Below are positions 13,231 to 26,794 of a stretch of 64,000 nucleotides of DNA, in pieces. The notes beneath the pieces are model-generated. The model saw only the letters and a list, made by a program, of their open reading frames with translations. It searched no databases and was not told the DNA's origin. The first letter of the stretch is position 1. Every line of letters begins with the position of its first letter. Source of the stretch: Acridotheres tristis. Taxonomy: Eukaryota > Chordata > Aves > Passeriformes > Sturnidae. The stretch is taken from positions 30,875,529 to 30,939,528 of the forward strand of contig CM072894.1 in NCBI GenBank assembly GCA_037013685.1. Reading direction: 5' to 3'. The position numbers and the translations under genes were made by a program.

Positions 13231-16200
13231 TAATCCCTACTTAATTTATATTTTGTAAACTTTTTAAAAATTAGGCACAATTTGAAACATATCTTCTCTC
13301 CTCAAATTGTAGTGGAATTACTGGCAAATAAGCGTCATTGTCTCTACTAGATGGATTTAGACGTAATTTTTACCATTTTGCCTTCTCATGGCTCTTATTG
13401 ACAGCATGACTTAAGCTCATCAATTCTGGTTTAATTATAGGCATGTTGAATCCAAATACTAATATCCATCAAGCATTTCATAGTTTCAGCTGTAATACAT
13501 TGATATGTTAAACAAATACATTAAATAAATTAGATGGGAAAAGCTTCCAAATTTCAAGCTGTGCTCATTTACTTATTTATTCTATCATTAGCGAACAAAT
13601 ATTTTGAAGTACTTCTTACAAACACTTGTGAAAAACTCAGGTTTAATACAAGCGCTCACAGAAACACATTCTGAGTGCAATTTCTCTTCCTGTAGTTTCA
13701 TCTTTTGTGAAGCTGAAAGTACAGCTTTTGCAGCAAGGACAGTCATTGTCTCTCTGAACAAACTGAATTCATTCAGTGACAGGTTTATTGTTTGTTTACC
13801 TCAGAAATATTTCCTACAGTGAGCATCATAGAAAACTGCAAGAAACCAGAACATTAAAGGTGTTTTCAATTGCAGGATATGGGATTCTACAGCTGGAATG
13901 GTATTTGATAAAACAATGTTCTCAATTCACATTGTCACATCCAAGAAAGAGCACTTGGATGCATGAGATAAAATGGTTGGGTTCACTAGAAAAATTGGAT
14001 TTTATTTGTTTTCTGTCAATATTTTCGTTTGACTAAAGCAAGGCTTGAATCTTCCTGACATAATTTCATTGAATCTCAGGATCTTCACAGAACTGAATAA
14101 CTCTGCTTGCTTGAACTGTCAATGTTATTGCTTTAAAAGCTTATGGAAGCAGGGACTGAACAGTAAATTTGACAATGCTGTAGGATACAGAAGGGTTGCA
14201 TTTAAAAACATCCCCCAAAATGTTTTTTCAAAATGGCAGGATTAGGGACAAAGGTCACATTTTTGACATTATTTACATTCAAGTTGCTCAGATTACTTAT
14301 GGAAAAAGTAGCCACGAGATTTACACCCACAATCACCCATGATTGCAACACGTCTTCTGGTGAACAGGTAAGACCAGCTTCAGTGAGGAAAAAAGCCTGA
14401 GATGAAAAATGTTGGCTACTACACATGGCAGCATTTCAACCTGCAAATTACCCAAACAAAGAGTTAAGAGTCAATCTAAGTCTCTCTCTAAATGCTGTAT
14501 TTTCCTCCCCACAGTAGGAGAGGAACTTCAGCATGAGAGAGCACTAAATCAGGGAAGAGACAATACAAACTGAAAATGAACAAGAGATTTCAAGAGGTCT
14601 TAGAGAAGTTAATTCTATTTCCCACTAGAAAATGAGGTTTCTTACCTGACTGGAATATGAAAAAGCAAACTCTGAATGGTCTATCCTTGTACTTTCACTG
14701 AGTATAATTCATCTTATCATTTCTCTGGCATTCCTTAAAACTGATTTCAATGGGTGCCTAAGCAGCACTGCCACATGGGCTCTTGAGATGCCTCAACAAA
14801 GCACAATAATACAATGCTATACTGACCACTGTAGAGTCAAGACTTTGGACTCAAATTTAAATATATTTTCCCTGCCTTGGATCCTTCCATAACTCTCCCT
14901 CCCATCAAAGCTGAGCATCAGTAAATGAGAACAGTAAATGCATTCCTTAGACAACCACCGGCATTTAAGTTTCAGTCGAGCAAATTCTCTCCCCCATCCT
15001 CTCTGAAGTTTTGAAAAACTGAACTTCCATGGCACCAAGTCACTCTCAAAAAAGGGTTTCACCTCAGAGGCATCACAGGGTACCCATCAGCAGCAACATG
15101 TTTGAAGGAAGAGCTGAAAACGATGCTTGAAAAAAAAAAGCTGAGGCTGAGCTGGGGATGTTTGGTAGGGTGAGTCAAACTCTATTCAGAGTCACAGAAT
15201 ATCAAATTCTAATAGTATCTGACTTGAAAGATACTTGGAGTTTTTTGTTTGGGATTTTTTAAAAATTATTTTGTTCTTTAATTTTTAATAACCTCACATT
15301 TCTTAAAATAAAAAAGCACAAAGAGTCCAATTAAGTAATCCTGGTACTATGAAACAAGCCAGGTACATCAAGAAAATTAAAATTAACATTCCTCTCAGCC
15401 TTCAAATCATGTGTCAGTTTGTTCCTTTTTAATTTATTGTAGTCAACATTAGTTAAAGCTGGAGACATTTGTTCTCTTGCTAATGATATACACAAAACTC
15501 CCACTTAGATCCCCTTACTTCTTCCAATTAAGAACTTCTTCTGAACATTTCAGCTAGAAGGCTTATCTGGCATAGATTATTCACTGTATCATATGGATTC
15601 AGGTTCTTATGTCTGGGAGCTCTTTAGAGCAGCAATTTGTTCTTTGTTTAGTGCATTTTGCAGTGTATGGTGCTAAATAAGCTTAAGGAGTGCTATTTAC
15701 TGAGGCATGTTTGTGCTCAGTGGATCCAGCACTGCCTTGTGCTTTGTTCTTTCAATCTGTGCAAACTCCCTCTCCACTGCAATGTGTGAAATCCAGACTG
15801 CCTGTAAATCAGCCTGGTTCTTAAGGAAATCTTCAGACTAAGCACACAGAAATGAGCAGGTCTGAGGAGCAGTGCAGGTGGAAATGCAGCACACATTATA
15901 CTACCTCACTATTCCCTAAGTATACACAATGAGCAGCAGTTCATGGTTTATCTCCTCTGCACAACTAGCTGCCTTCCTTGCCCCATGGCTCTGACACATC
16001 CTGTGTGCACACTGGGAAAGTTTAACACCAGCTGGGCAACCTAGCAACACCAGTGTCTTGACTTCTTCAATTCAAGACAGCTTGTCCGAGTTAACCATTG
16101 CATTGTCATATTATTCCTTTACTTTTCAGCCTGGTTGAATTGAACTTCAGAAAGGAAAAAGACAGAGTATTATTCCCCTGAGCCTTGGAACAGGCTTCCC

Positions 16201-17595
16201 CCATCAATGCAGAGCACCTGATGATGTTTTATGAAATCATCATGGCTGTTTATCTCCCAGCTCCATCCTGTGAACTCTCAGGCTCTCAGGACAAGTGAAA
16301 CTGCTGCAGGGTAGATGTCTGAGGGAAGAGAGAGCACTACAAATCTCCCTTTTTTCCCCTTCAGGAGCCTGAGAAGGCCTTGCTGGCAAACTGCAGGTGA
16401 GCATGGCTTTGTCAGGACAAGATTTTGGTCAAGAAAAACACCACCATCCAACAAAGTGCATGTTCCTCCAGTGCAGACAAACATCAGGGAGCAACTTAGC
16501 AGATTTCACCTATCACCACTAATTTAAGAAACGCTTTCCTCCAACAAACTATAGGGAATCACCTGAGTTTTAGTTAAATGATTATGGTTATTAGGAAAAT
16601 TGAAAATGGGTAATTAGTAATTTTCACTCTTAATAAGTTTTCCCTCATGGAAAAAGAAATTTATCATAACACATTTTATATCTTGTGTGATACTCATCTC
16701 TTGACTCATACATCAGAGCAGGGGATGTTTAGATACCATAAGTTCTTACAAGAACAGTGTAGCCAAGGCATGAAAATATTCATGCTCTCAGTTGACTGAC
16801 ACAGGAGAGGACATGCAATACCTACAGGTTATGAAATATTTGAACCCAGACTGAATCCCTAGCACTTGATTTCTGAAGTTGCTATACAAACCAAGCAATC
16901 TGTTCAAAACTCTGAAAAGGCTGAAGTGCTTAAGCTATTGACACTTCTTCCTCTGAAGGAGATCCATGAAAACTGGAGAAAAGAGTACGCTGATGAGATT
17001 TCCACTCACAAAACAGAGACATTTGGCTGGCTCCTGCCTTCTCTCAGACCACATCAATCTGCAGAAATCTCACCACATTGCCCTTCATGGAAATGCCTCA
17101 AAGTTGTCCTTAAACAGCTTTAGCTAAAGGAAATATTTCAGGTTTCTCATCTGTTGACCTGATTTTAATCACACCTGCTTGACGGTTCAGCTATTAATTG
17201 CAGCTGATTCTTACTTAGTATAAGCTGAAATACTTGATTATCATCAGTGCCAATTTATATCACATAAGAGCTTGGTTCACTGACTTTCTTAAAACAATGC
17301 TTGATTTACTCTGAAACATATGGGGGTTAAATCAGGCTTTGTCTCTCCTTTATGTTGAAGCTTCAAGTTGAAAGCTGAATTTTAAAAAAGGAGGATGACA
17401 GAAAAATTCTTCTGTAATATGTAGATTAGCAAAAGAGGGCGTGTGCTGGTTAGCATTAAACTTTATGGCCCTTCCCTCCTTCTGCAATTCTCAATATACC
17501 ATAACACTTAACTCACTCTCCAAATAAACAACGACTTGACAGGTTGCATGTGATCTCACAGTTGCTTCAGATGCCCTTAGGTCACCCTAAACAGG
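13231..17595. other. AT-rich non-coding stretch with one possible micro-exon
   Basis: No open frame is longer than 86 codons and none is recognisable. The one item that stands out is a tight acceptor/donor pair bounding 32 bases at 16365-16396, described in the findings. A CR1-like CACAGAAT word near 15193 is not followed by CR1 sequence. The remainder is unique-looking AT-rich DNA. Confidence 0.7.
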
Positions 17596-17665
17596 ATTTT
17601 ATACATATATGTTGTATTTATATGTACATATGTGTATATATATGTATTTTATACATATATATTAT
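17596..17665. repeat. TA-rich simple repeat with 15-base direct repeat
   Basis: This is an interrupted ATAC/ATAT/GTAT low-complexity tract. A perfect 15-base direct repeat (ATTTTATACATATAT) occurs at 17596-17610 and again at 17646-17660, a spacing of 50 bases. The second copy lies within seven bases of the 3' end of the neighbouring CR1 copy. Either the tract was already there when CR1 inserted, or it grew from a degenerate CR1 tail. The repeat itself is certain; its origin is not. Confidence 0.9.
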
Positions 17666-17666
17666 G

Positions 17667-18160
17667 TCAAAGAATCCTTTAGGTTGGAAAATACTTCTAA
17701 GATCAACAAGTCCAGTTGTCCACCCAGCACAGCCAAGTCCACCATGTCCCCAGATGCCTCTTCTACTTGTCCTTTAAATACCTCCAGGGAAGAAAGGTGA
17801 CTCCATCACTTCCCTGGTTAGCCTGTTCCTGTGTTCCATATGGGGACTTGGGCTTTAGACCCTTCACCTGCTCCACTGCCCTTCCCTGGACACACCCCAA
17901 GACCTCAGTATCTTTCTTTTAGCCAAAAACTGATCACAGGATTTGAAGTGCAGCTCCACCAGTGCTAAGAATAGAGGGACAATCCCTGCTGGCCACACTG
18001 GTGCTGAACAGTGGCTCCCATCTCCCCCTGTTTGTTGCCTGTGGGCATTGGTGTAGGGGCATGCAGCTGGGCTATTGATCCCATCACTTTTCTAGCTGGC
18101 CGACCTCAGACATTTACATGATTTCTAACACATCCCCAAGCCTTGTAGCTTTGCTGCCTC
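17667..18160 (-). mobile_element. CR1 LINE fragment, 5'-truncated, minus strand
   Basis: Read on the plus strand, the copy begins with the reversed CR1 3' end: TCAAAGAATCC, then TTTAGGTTGGAAAA and CTTCTAAGATCA. It continues with CR1 words such as AAATACCTCCAGGGA, CACTTCCCTGG, GTGCAGCTCCACCAGTGC and GCTGGCCACACTGGTGCTG. A last recognisable stretch, CCCCAAGCCTTGTAG, lies near 18133-18147. The right edge is soft because similarity fades between about 18010 and 18130. No reverse-transcriptase frame survives, so the copy is dead. CR1 is the dominant LINE of birds and is usually 5'-truncated, as here. Subfamily not assigned. Confidence 0.85.
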
Positions 18161-18169
18161 TCCATCCCA

Positions 18170-19885
18170 ACCTCCACAGAGCCAGCAGACTGCAGGAACT
18201 CTCCAGCACACTGTCCCTCAAACATCTGTGTGTGCCTCCAGTCTTATGCCTAAACACATCTTTACATGTTCCCTATCTTGCCTGCAGGGACTGACATTTT
18301 CATAAAATTGTATGTTTGTACATGAATGCAAATAAGAGTAAGTTCAAACTCAAGTAATGTGCTTTGTATTTTAATGAGCATTACGGGCAATGATAAAAAT
18401 ACATATCAGTCTCCAGTCCTGAAATTCCAAACTCACACAGTCAAAACAAGGCAAACAAGAGTTACAAGGCTTCCCCTTATTTACTTTTAACAAAACTGCA
18501 ATTTTTTTCTGCTACTTTTACATAAGACGCATCTCTGAGTTGAAACTGGAAACCTCTATCTCCAAAACTCTATGTTTTAAGTTCTAACATCAATATAAAG
18601 AAAAGAAACATAGCATTTTTTGTAGTATTAAGCTTAGTTATATTTCATGCATTTAAAACACTGAATTCCACCTCTGGAGCATCTGTTTGTCTGTTAATCC
18701 TATAGGAACACACATGACAAAACACTCATCAAACCACCTGCATATTGAGTCAGCTCCTTGCAGCACCAGGATCTTAGTGAAAGTTAAGTACCAGGAAAGG
18801 ACAAACTCTCCTGACTTTACAGGAGACTCTGTTATACCCTGCAGCAAGAGATCCAATTACAGTTACCACCATTAGCCAATGTCAAGAAATTATTGAACAC
18901 TATTAAAAGGTCATCCACAGTATTTACCTCAACCAGCTGCAACAATCATCAATTCCACTGGCAGACAATATATTGGCTCAGTTATTGCCTCTTATCTGAG
19001 ATGGACCCTAAGCTAAACATGCAAAGAAATGTTTGGGCCCAAGGATTTAGGTCAACACAGTTTTAATTCATAGCAACTCTTTTATATTTGAGAGTCTTAT
19101 TGGCTTCTCTCAGGCATCCACCTGAGTGTTGTAAAGCCTGATGAGCACACCTGGCTAAAAGCACACAGGATGACAGCTCTAACCTCAGCTGATTATTTAC
19201 CACCTCAGGACTGCAGAATGGCACAGAAACAAGTATTGGAGCTTAGCTTTATAAAAGGCTGGAAACGCTTACGGTTGTAAATAATACATGCATCTTTACA
19301 AGGCAAGTTGAGGCTTTTCAAATGCTCCCTACTGAGTGCAAGAAGAATGTTCAAGTCAGTACCTTGGCCCAGCACCAGCTTATATAGCCCCTCATGTCCA
19401 TCCCTTCTCTTGAGCCCACATGGACTGAACTTTTTGTGTGAGGGCTGACCTGACAGCACATCTGCACAGCTCTATGTAACTATACTGCCAGTGCAAAAGA
19501 GTGAAAACTAGAGCTGACATCATCAGCAGAAGGTTACAGACTTGCAAACATATTTTAATTATCTGAAGAAGAGAGATTAAAAATTTAATTTTAAAATGTT
19601 TTTCCTTGCTGCATTGCTTTATTGCAGTGCAGGGTGTAATCTTGAATTTGGGCTCAAAGGAATAAAATTCTTTTTTGGCAGAAGCCCATGCCTTTGAGTG
19701 TCACTGACTCAGTGGGTAAGAAAGCTGCAGGCTGTGTTAGACTTCCCTTTCCATGGCCTAAAATTGGTCCTGACCAGCAGGATGGAGTAGCTGAGTGACA
19801 CTGTCCTTGACCCAAATATCAGTAACACCTCTAGTCAGTAACAGGCAGAGAAGCCAGCCATAGCACTCTCCTTAGAAAGGCCTGG
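18170..19885. other. Non-coding stretch, no gene seen
   Basis: Open frames are at most 84 codons. The first few hundred bases, up to about 18300, may still hold decayed CR1 sequence that I can no longer recognise. Nothing else stands out before the TA microsatellite. Confidence 0.7.
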
Positions 19886-19888
19886 TGC

Positions 19889-19925
<37 letters not shown>
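19889..19925. repeat. (TA)n microsatellite
   Basis: Twelve uninterrupted TA units are followed by TTTATATTTATAT. The tract is its own reverse complement and likely to vary in length between individuals. Confidence 0.97.
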
Positions 19926-22197
19926 GAGATGAGCCCACAGGATACACGTTATGCTCTCACTCCTTCTGCCCTTAAACCACTGAGATCTCCAGGAGTGCTG
20001 GAATTGACCTTCTGCCCTGTCCAGCCTCTGCAGGCAGTGGAGATTCAGATAAACAGTGAGCATCTTTCCAGTCTTGTCCCACCCCAATGGATTTAACAGT
20101 GATTCTGAACAGTGCATTTTTCAAGAAAGCACTGGTGCTCTCTCCATTATGCAAACAGCAGAACATGGAGTATATCTTTGCCATGTGGAAGAAGAATCTC
20201 TGCTGAAAAAGAAACTTGTAGCTAGAAAAAACAGTGTGACAAAAATTTAAATCTACTTACTGTAAACCTGACTTTTTTATATTTTAAAGAGTTGGTACTA
20301 TTCCTCCATTAAAATATTTTTTAAAATCATCTCACATCTCTAAAATAGCTAAAGGATTTTGTTTTTAATTAATCTTAATATATAAATTAATTAACTAACA
20401 TAATTGTCCATTTCAGAACATTCCATACTTAAAGAGTAAATGCTGTAATTTTGGTGCCATATAAACTATTCTTTAATGATAGAAAAGTAGTTTTAATTAT
20501 CAAATCATCATTATCAAAGTTTTGGCAGGTGAAGAATACTTTGATCTGTGCATGATTACAAATCTTAACTCCTGTTTGATAGGTAAGGCTGGATTTCTGC
20601 AGCTAGAAACCTCTTGTGAAACACATCTTTCCAAATGTGATTTCTGGACAGGTGCAAGGACACTGGTTAAGATTTTCAAAGGAACTGGTGACTCAAGATA
20701 TTTGAAAGTTTTCAGTATCCAACTTAAAGGGACCTGTGTTTCAAGATTTCCAACATTCCTGTAAATATAGTACTCAAGGTGGAATGCCCAAAGCAATACA
20801 TCTGTCATTAGTCAATTAACAACCAGGAGAACCAAGCAATTATAAATCAAAGTAGTTTATCATAAAGCTGGTTGATGCAAAAAAAAAAAAAATATATAAA
20901 ATAAACAATCCTTAATTCCTTTGAAACTCATAATGTCTGTCAAAGGAAATTCCCAGGTCACTTAGGACTGACTCTGAAAGGAATCAGAGTTTCTGCACCA
21001 GAGGGAAGCAGCAACATGACACCTGCAGTGTCCAAGTCCCTCAAGGACAATGAGTGAGGATTGTGAGACAACCTCTGCAGTGAGGTGTTACATTCATTAA
21101 ATCACTCACATGTCACACAGACACTGGGATAGTCCAGGACATGGGCATGTGAGGAGGGAAGCATAGCTGAAACCTTTTAGGTTTAAACAATGTCACATTC
21201 CAACATAATTCACTGCCTTGTACAGGTGGGGTGTGCCAATTTCAGACACATTAACTGAATGTCCTTTAGCACAGAGTGAATTTTGCACAAACTTAAGAAC
21301 ACTGTGTAGCAGCCAATCTGGGAGGCTGTGAACCAGCTACTGCAATAATTCAACCTGTGCTGTTATCCAGACATAAATCAGACCCTCTGTGTCCTGCTGA
21401 GACAGCAAAACCTGAGCTTTTCTTGGATTTTTCCACAGATGAGAAAAAAAAAGCATTGACGACGTAGTTGATGTGGTACTCAAAGGAAAGCTTGAAGTCA
21501 CAGATGAAACTGAGATTACAAGGTGGTTGGAAAGTATATAAGAATCCCATCAAACAGAACCACACAGGGAAGAGGGTTAGGAGGAACCTGCTGCTTTGCC
21601 AGTGACAACCAGCACGATTCAGTATCACAAGATGATCCAATCTACAAAGACACGACATGAGAGAAGTCTCCAATCCGACCCTCAGTAACAGCAGGAGAAA
21701 CAGGCAGGACATGCTAGTTGATAACTAAAAAAATGTTTGAATGAAAATACCTACAGAATAAATGGAGGACATTAGCTTGATTTTTGTCTCATATAAATGT
21801 ACATCAGAACGAATCCATTGAGTTTCAGAGTTCCAGGCATATCAGAGACATGAATGAGATAAGATGCAAGTACTTGCAATGTCAGATTCAATCACCTAAA
21901 CATATGTGGAGAGTGTACTTTCCTGTCTGAGATATCTCTCTAATCAGTGCCACAGAAATTTCTTCTTAGTGGAGTAAGGCAATAGATAGACTAGCTAAAG
22001 GTAAAAGCAGAATCTTTTACAGCTTTAGTAAAGCTATTCAGGAATTTTCTACAGACTACTCCAGAGGAGACTGCAGTTTCCACAAGAAAAATGATTTTTG
22101 AAGGGCAATGACAATGTAATCCTTAAAAAATAACAGATTTCCTTTAGGATAACAGAAATTTTTTTACTTCTGAGGACAATTTATGTGACTCTAATGC
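19926..22197. other. Non-coding stretch, no gene seen
   Basis: Open frames reach 120 codons (21350-21712, minus) but none looks like a known protein. A run of 14 A followed by TATATA sits at 20879-20900. The area around 20280-20500 is strongly AT-rich. No mobile element tail was noticed. Confidence 0.7.
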
Positions 22198-22198
22198 A

Positions 22199-22222
22199 TA
22201 CACACACACACACACTCATACA
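22199..22222. repeat. Short (CA)n microsatellite
   Basis: About seven to eight CA units are followed by an interrupted CTCATACAC. It is short and of no evident function. Confidence 0.9.
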
Positions 22223-25200
22223 CCTCTTTTCCTATAATCAGAAGCTTTTTGTTTGCACGCTCAAGCATGGTGCATTTAAGGCCATAAAAGATGCAACAGA
22301 GATTGGAAGAAAGTAAACTCAGTTTAAGAGGAGATATTTTTAACATTTATAAAGTTAAAAAAAAAATTAAATTAAATTGAAACCAAAATGTCAAAGTATT
22401 GAAACAAATTTCCCAGGATGGAAATACCTGTTCTGACCCAGTCTAATGTCTCAGTCTGAGAGGAATGCTGCATTACACCTCTCAGTCATTTGATTCAAGC
22501 ACTTGTCTGCCAGGAAAGGTCTTTAATGAACAGGTATATTTGAATCTACTTACAAAGCAATAGAAACAAAGTAATTGTCATCAATAGTCACATCTTATTC
22601 TTTTTGACAAGGACTGCAATTCATGCTGTAAAACTCTGACAGAAGTTGAGAATTAAACTGTACTTCAAAAAACTCTTTCAATACACTGTGTAGTAAATAA
22701 TACATTAAGACAAAAACAGACTGGCAGGATTTTGGAGAGCAATGTCCTGTATTTTTACATCACCAAAGACTCATTGGAGCCTTCTGAACAGTTACACTTT
22801 TGTTTGGGATTCAGTACAAGAAACCACTACCCTGAAACCTGATCATATTGCGAGTTATCTTTGCCAAAACTCATAAATTCAAGCACAGAGAAAACATATT
22901 GGGTGTCTGGAAACAGTGGAGGTAATTTTTCCCTTCAGACTTACTAGAGATTTTCACTATAATGAAAAACTCTAAGGTATCATTATAGAAATAAGTTGGG
23001 AAACTGTTTCCCAGCCAAAATAACTTGGATCCCCTTTATACACTAGGAAAAATACCCATTGAAATCATAAAAACTCTCCGGATTTACACTGTTAGCTTCC
23101 CATAAAGCCAGCTGTTGATACCCAATTATTTTAAATGCCTTGCAATGATCCCAGCTCATTTCCTATCTGGGTCACACAAGGCCCTGGAAGCCAAAGCACA
23201 CAGGCAGGCTCAGAGGTGCAGGAACAGAGCAGGAAGGAGCTGCCAGCAGAGCCATTCCCAGCAATTAGAGCTCCACAAGCACCTACAGACTCCCTAAAAC
23301 AGAAAAACGCCTGGAATTGGGGTACCTACCCTCAAACAACCCTGCCTCCAGGGGTCCTGAGCAAAAGACATATTTACACTGAAGAGTTTTGCATGGTTCT
23401 CTTGACAGCATGAAGCAGAACATTTTCCACGTGGAAGATTTAGGCAGTTCTTTGGCAGCTTGGTTTTTAATGAAGAAACACTCATTCCACAAAGTCAAAT
23501 CACATAGTGATTTAACTGAAATTTTTCACTAAGGCACACTTTATCTAAAGATCAAACTTGTAAACTTGTGAAGCAAAACATTGTACACCAACAGTTTTAG
23601 TGTGCACCATCCATCATAGCTATAGAATTAAATGAGCAAGGGGACCAAAAGTATACATATGTATATATATACAAGAGCAAAAGAAAAGTATAAAAAATAT
23701 ATTTCTATACTATATGAACCAAAGCAGATTTTTCCAGCTGGAACTAAAATATAACAACCTCAAAACTTTTAACACAGTCTGGAAATACTGGTTTGCAAAC
23801 AGTTCAGAGCAGTAATTTTGATTTGAGGTTCTGACATTCACTGTAAGTGGACAAAATCAGCAAAATTCAAGAACATGAGTGAAAGTTGACCATACCTATT
23901 TGTAAAACAAAACTACCTGGAAATGTCTACATATCTTCTTGCAAAGATTTATTGTATTTCTTTGTATATTGGCATGCACACAAGTCTGTGAAGAGAAATT
24001 TAGATTCTTCTGTGGATGCAGCACTATTCAAAATAGGACATTTGAGTGGCTGCCATGACAGACCTAGCAGGAGGTAGATTCACAGTTCATTCTTGGTCTT
24101 GCAGGTTAGGGAATTATGTCAACACCATAAAACAACACAGGGCATAATTTTTCCTTTCTCGTCTCCTTAGGATTGTATTCCACTTGAATCAGGCAACTGG
24201 GAGACACAGAGGAGACTTGTGCTTCTCAGGATATGTGTTATGTTTAATTGCTGAAGGCATGAAGCTTTTAAAAGGTTTGTCAATAAAATCCCTATTTAGT
24301 TAACCCCAATCTCCTCAGATCTCTTGTTACAGGCAGCCTTCTGCTCTTAACATCTGGGCAGGCAAAGTGTCCAATTACACTGCTGCATTTGGTAGCTTAC
24401 CAGAGCTAGATAAGGGTCCCCAGAATATCCATTTCCCTTGGTAGCTGCTTATCCCTGGCTAGGCTGATGATACTCAGTCTTCATGTCACACAAGGCACAT
24501 AATCGTGTGGCACACTCCCCTTAAATCCAAAGCTCTGCGTGACCTCTCCTCTTCTGGGGCTGGACTGACATCTGTCACAGCTCCACTCTGTAATTGGTGG
24601 GGCAGGGCAAAGGGAGACAGCAGCCAGGAGCTGAGCACACCACTGGAGCTCCTGTCCCCTGCCTGCAGCCTGCTCCTACAGGGAAAAGGGCAGGAGCAGG
24701 CAGGAGGCTGCTGAGCTGGCTCTGGACCAGAGGACAGGCACCTGCCAGCTCCTCCCAAAAGCCCTGGGGAGCAGAGCCTGGCATGCACACTGAAAATCAT
24801 CACACTTCCTCCAAATCAAGGCATGGGCTTCCATCCAAAATAACAATCTACTATCAAACAGTTCCACGGAAAGATTTCTCCTTAATATGTTCCAAAAAAG
24901 AAAACCAAGTTGTCTCCTCTGCACCAAGATAAAACTACTACTTTTTTCTTCCAAGCCCTGACATCTGCAACTATATATTACCATAAAATTCGCAAAGTTC
25001 AGTTTCAGGAGTTTGTCAACTTGAACCCTCTTTTTGTAACACCCAAATTTTCTATTGTGCCATGATGAACTTTCATTCCTGAGTAACTCTCAAAATGCAG
25101 GCATTTATCTCTTGCTTTTTCCTTCATTTTCATTTTTAGTTCCTCCTCTGCAGCTAAATCAGTGTCTTTAAAAGCTTATTAGGAGTTGTTGAGAATTTAA

Positions 25201-26789
25201 TATTTTAATGTTAAAAGTCTGCCAGTGAAATTACCAAGATTCTATAGCAACACAGGCCAATTTTCCAGCTTTTTTAGAAAGCAACAGAAAATTATTGTCT
25301 TTTGTTTTTTCCCAGTCCATCTGCCAGCTAATGTTCAACCCCAAGTTAAATCATCTTTTCTGCTCTCTGTACTTACTTTTCCTTCACTTTTGCATCCAGT
25401 TCTGTGGCAATGAACAAGGGTAGATCAGCTGCATAAATTTCTTTTAAAGCTTCTATTTTAACCTTCAAGCCTTGTGTTTGTCACTTTAGGTTTATGTGCC
25501 AAAGACATGAGAAAGCAAAAGCCAGCAGTTTGTCAAAGCATGATCTCTGGGGACGTGGGTACTGTTTCAGCTGTCACCATGTCACCCTATACACCTATTG
25601 ATGTAACTTTTGATGTGCAGCAACAAATGGTAAACAATTCCTCTCTCGGTGAGCACTTCTGCCTGTGTTGGAGTCAGTGCTTTTGATCAATAAACCATTG
25701 AGGTATATTCCAGTAGGAATATTATTCGACATGTTGCTCAGGAACAACATGCTCCACGCACTATTTGCTTTCAGAGCCGTGAGCTTTTTATTTCTAGTCT
25801 CCCTTCAAGCATCTCTCCACTGCTCACTGTTTATCCACATCTCCAGTTCCAGAAAAGGATCATTGGTTTTTATTTGTGTAAGCTTTAATCAAAGCAACAG
25901 GTCACTGTCTGTATCACCACAGGCACAAATTCCAGTTCTTTCTGTGGCACCAGTACCTAACAGAACCACTTCTTCATGTTAGACTTGGTATTTACTCCTA
26001 ACATAATTCCCTGGGTCCACCGAGTTCTTTTGAACTCAGCCCTGTGTTTCTTAACTATGATGTAAGGGTTTCCAGGCTGCTCCAGAGTTTATAAATGAGA
26101 CTTACAGTAACCAGCTGCTGTCAGGATGTCCAGCACTTTACACACTTCATTTTCAAATCCCTCTCCTGCAAATGCAATCCAAGCCAGCCATCTCCACTGC
26201 TGCTACACAGAAGTGCCATCATCTCTGTCTTAGTGCAACTAGTGACTATATGCTCTTTATCCAAGCTGATGTAGATTCTACTCCTAGTACCTTAGATGTA
26301 CTACTGTGTTGGGAAGTGATGCCCTTAAATCCATGCCAACCACCGTTCCCCACATTATTAGTATTAGTATTATCAAGCCTAAACACTGCTGTCCCATATC
26401 AATGGTTCCTCTTTTCTCCTCATCTCTCAGCAGTTTCTGCTGTAAACTGACACAGTGAGATAGCTCGTCTCAATTTTCACTTTAATAAAAAAGCAAATGC
26501 AGAGTAGTCTGTGCTCTTGGCATTACTTTTATAGATAGCTCACTTTTCTCAAAGTCCAGATGTTAAAGGCCCTGGGTGTGCACAACAGAATCTGTCCTTC
26601 TGTTTAGATAGCTTTTACACATTCAAACTCCACTGGGCTTTTCTTTTTCTACAAAGTTCCAGTCAGATTTCAAGACTGCCTATTATGCAGACAGTTGACA
26701 GCACTTCATCTGCCCAGTCTGTGGAATAGATGCTCTAAATGACAGATTGGCAGAATTGTGTGATGCTCCATGTGATATATCCATGAGGA
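22223..26789. other. Non-coding stretch, includes a CpG-free GC-rich patch
   Basis: Short overlapping open frames occur throughout, the densest group at 24486-24984, where five frames of 69-112 codons overlap on both strands. That group coincides with a locally GC-rich patch without CpG and is best explained by a lack of AT-rich stop codons. A 14-base perfect palindrome (TATACATATGTATA) lies at 23652-23665 inside a small TA-rich tract. I recognise no gene. Confidence 0.7.
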
Positions 26790-26794
26790 AGATG

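Noticed and set aside
15190..15240. GTCACAGAATATC as a CR1 tail
   Set aside because: The downstream sequence lacks the GGTTGGAA/GACCTT block expected in CR1.
21350..21712. 120-codon minus-strand frame beginning with a leucine-rich stretch
   Set aside because: The leucine run could mimic a signal peptide, but the rest has no domain and no cysteine pattern of a secreted family; probably chance.
24486..24984. Cluster of five overlapping ORFs as a GC-rich exon
   Set aside because: Overlap on both strands and the absence of CpG indicate composition, not coding.
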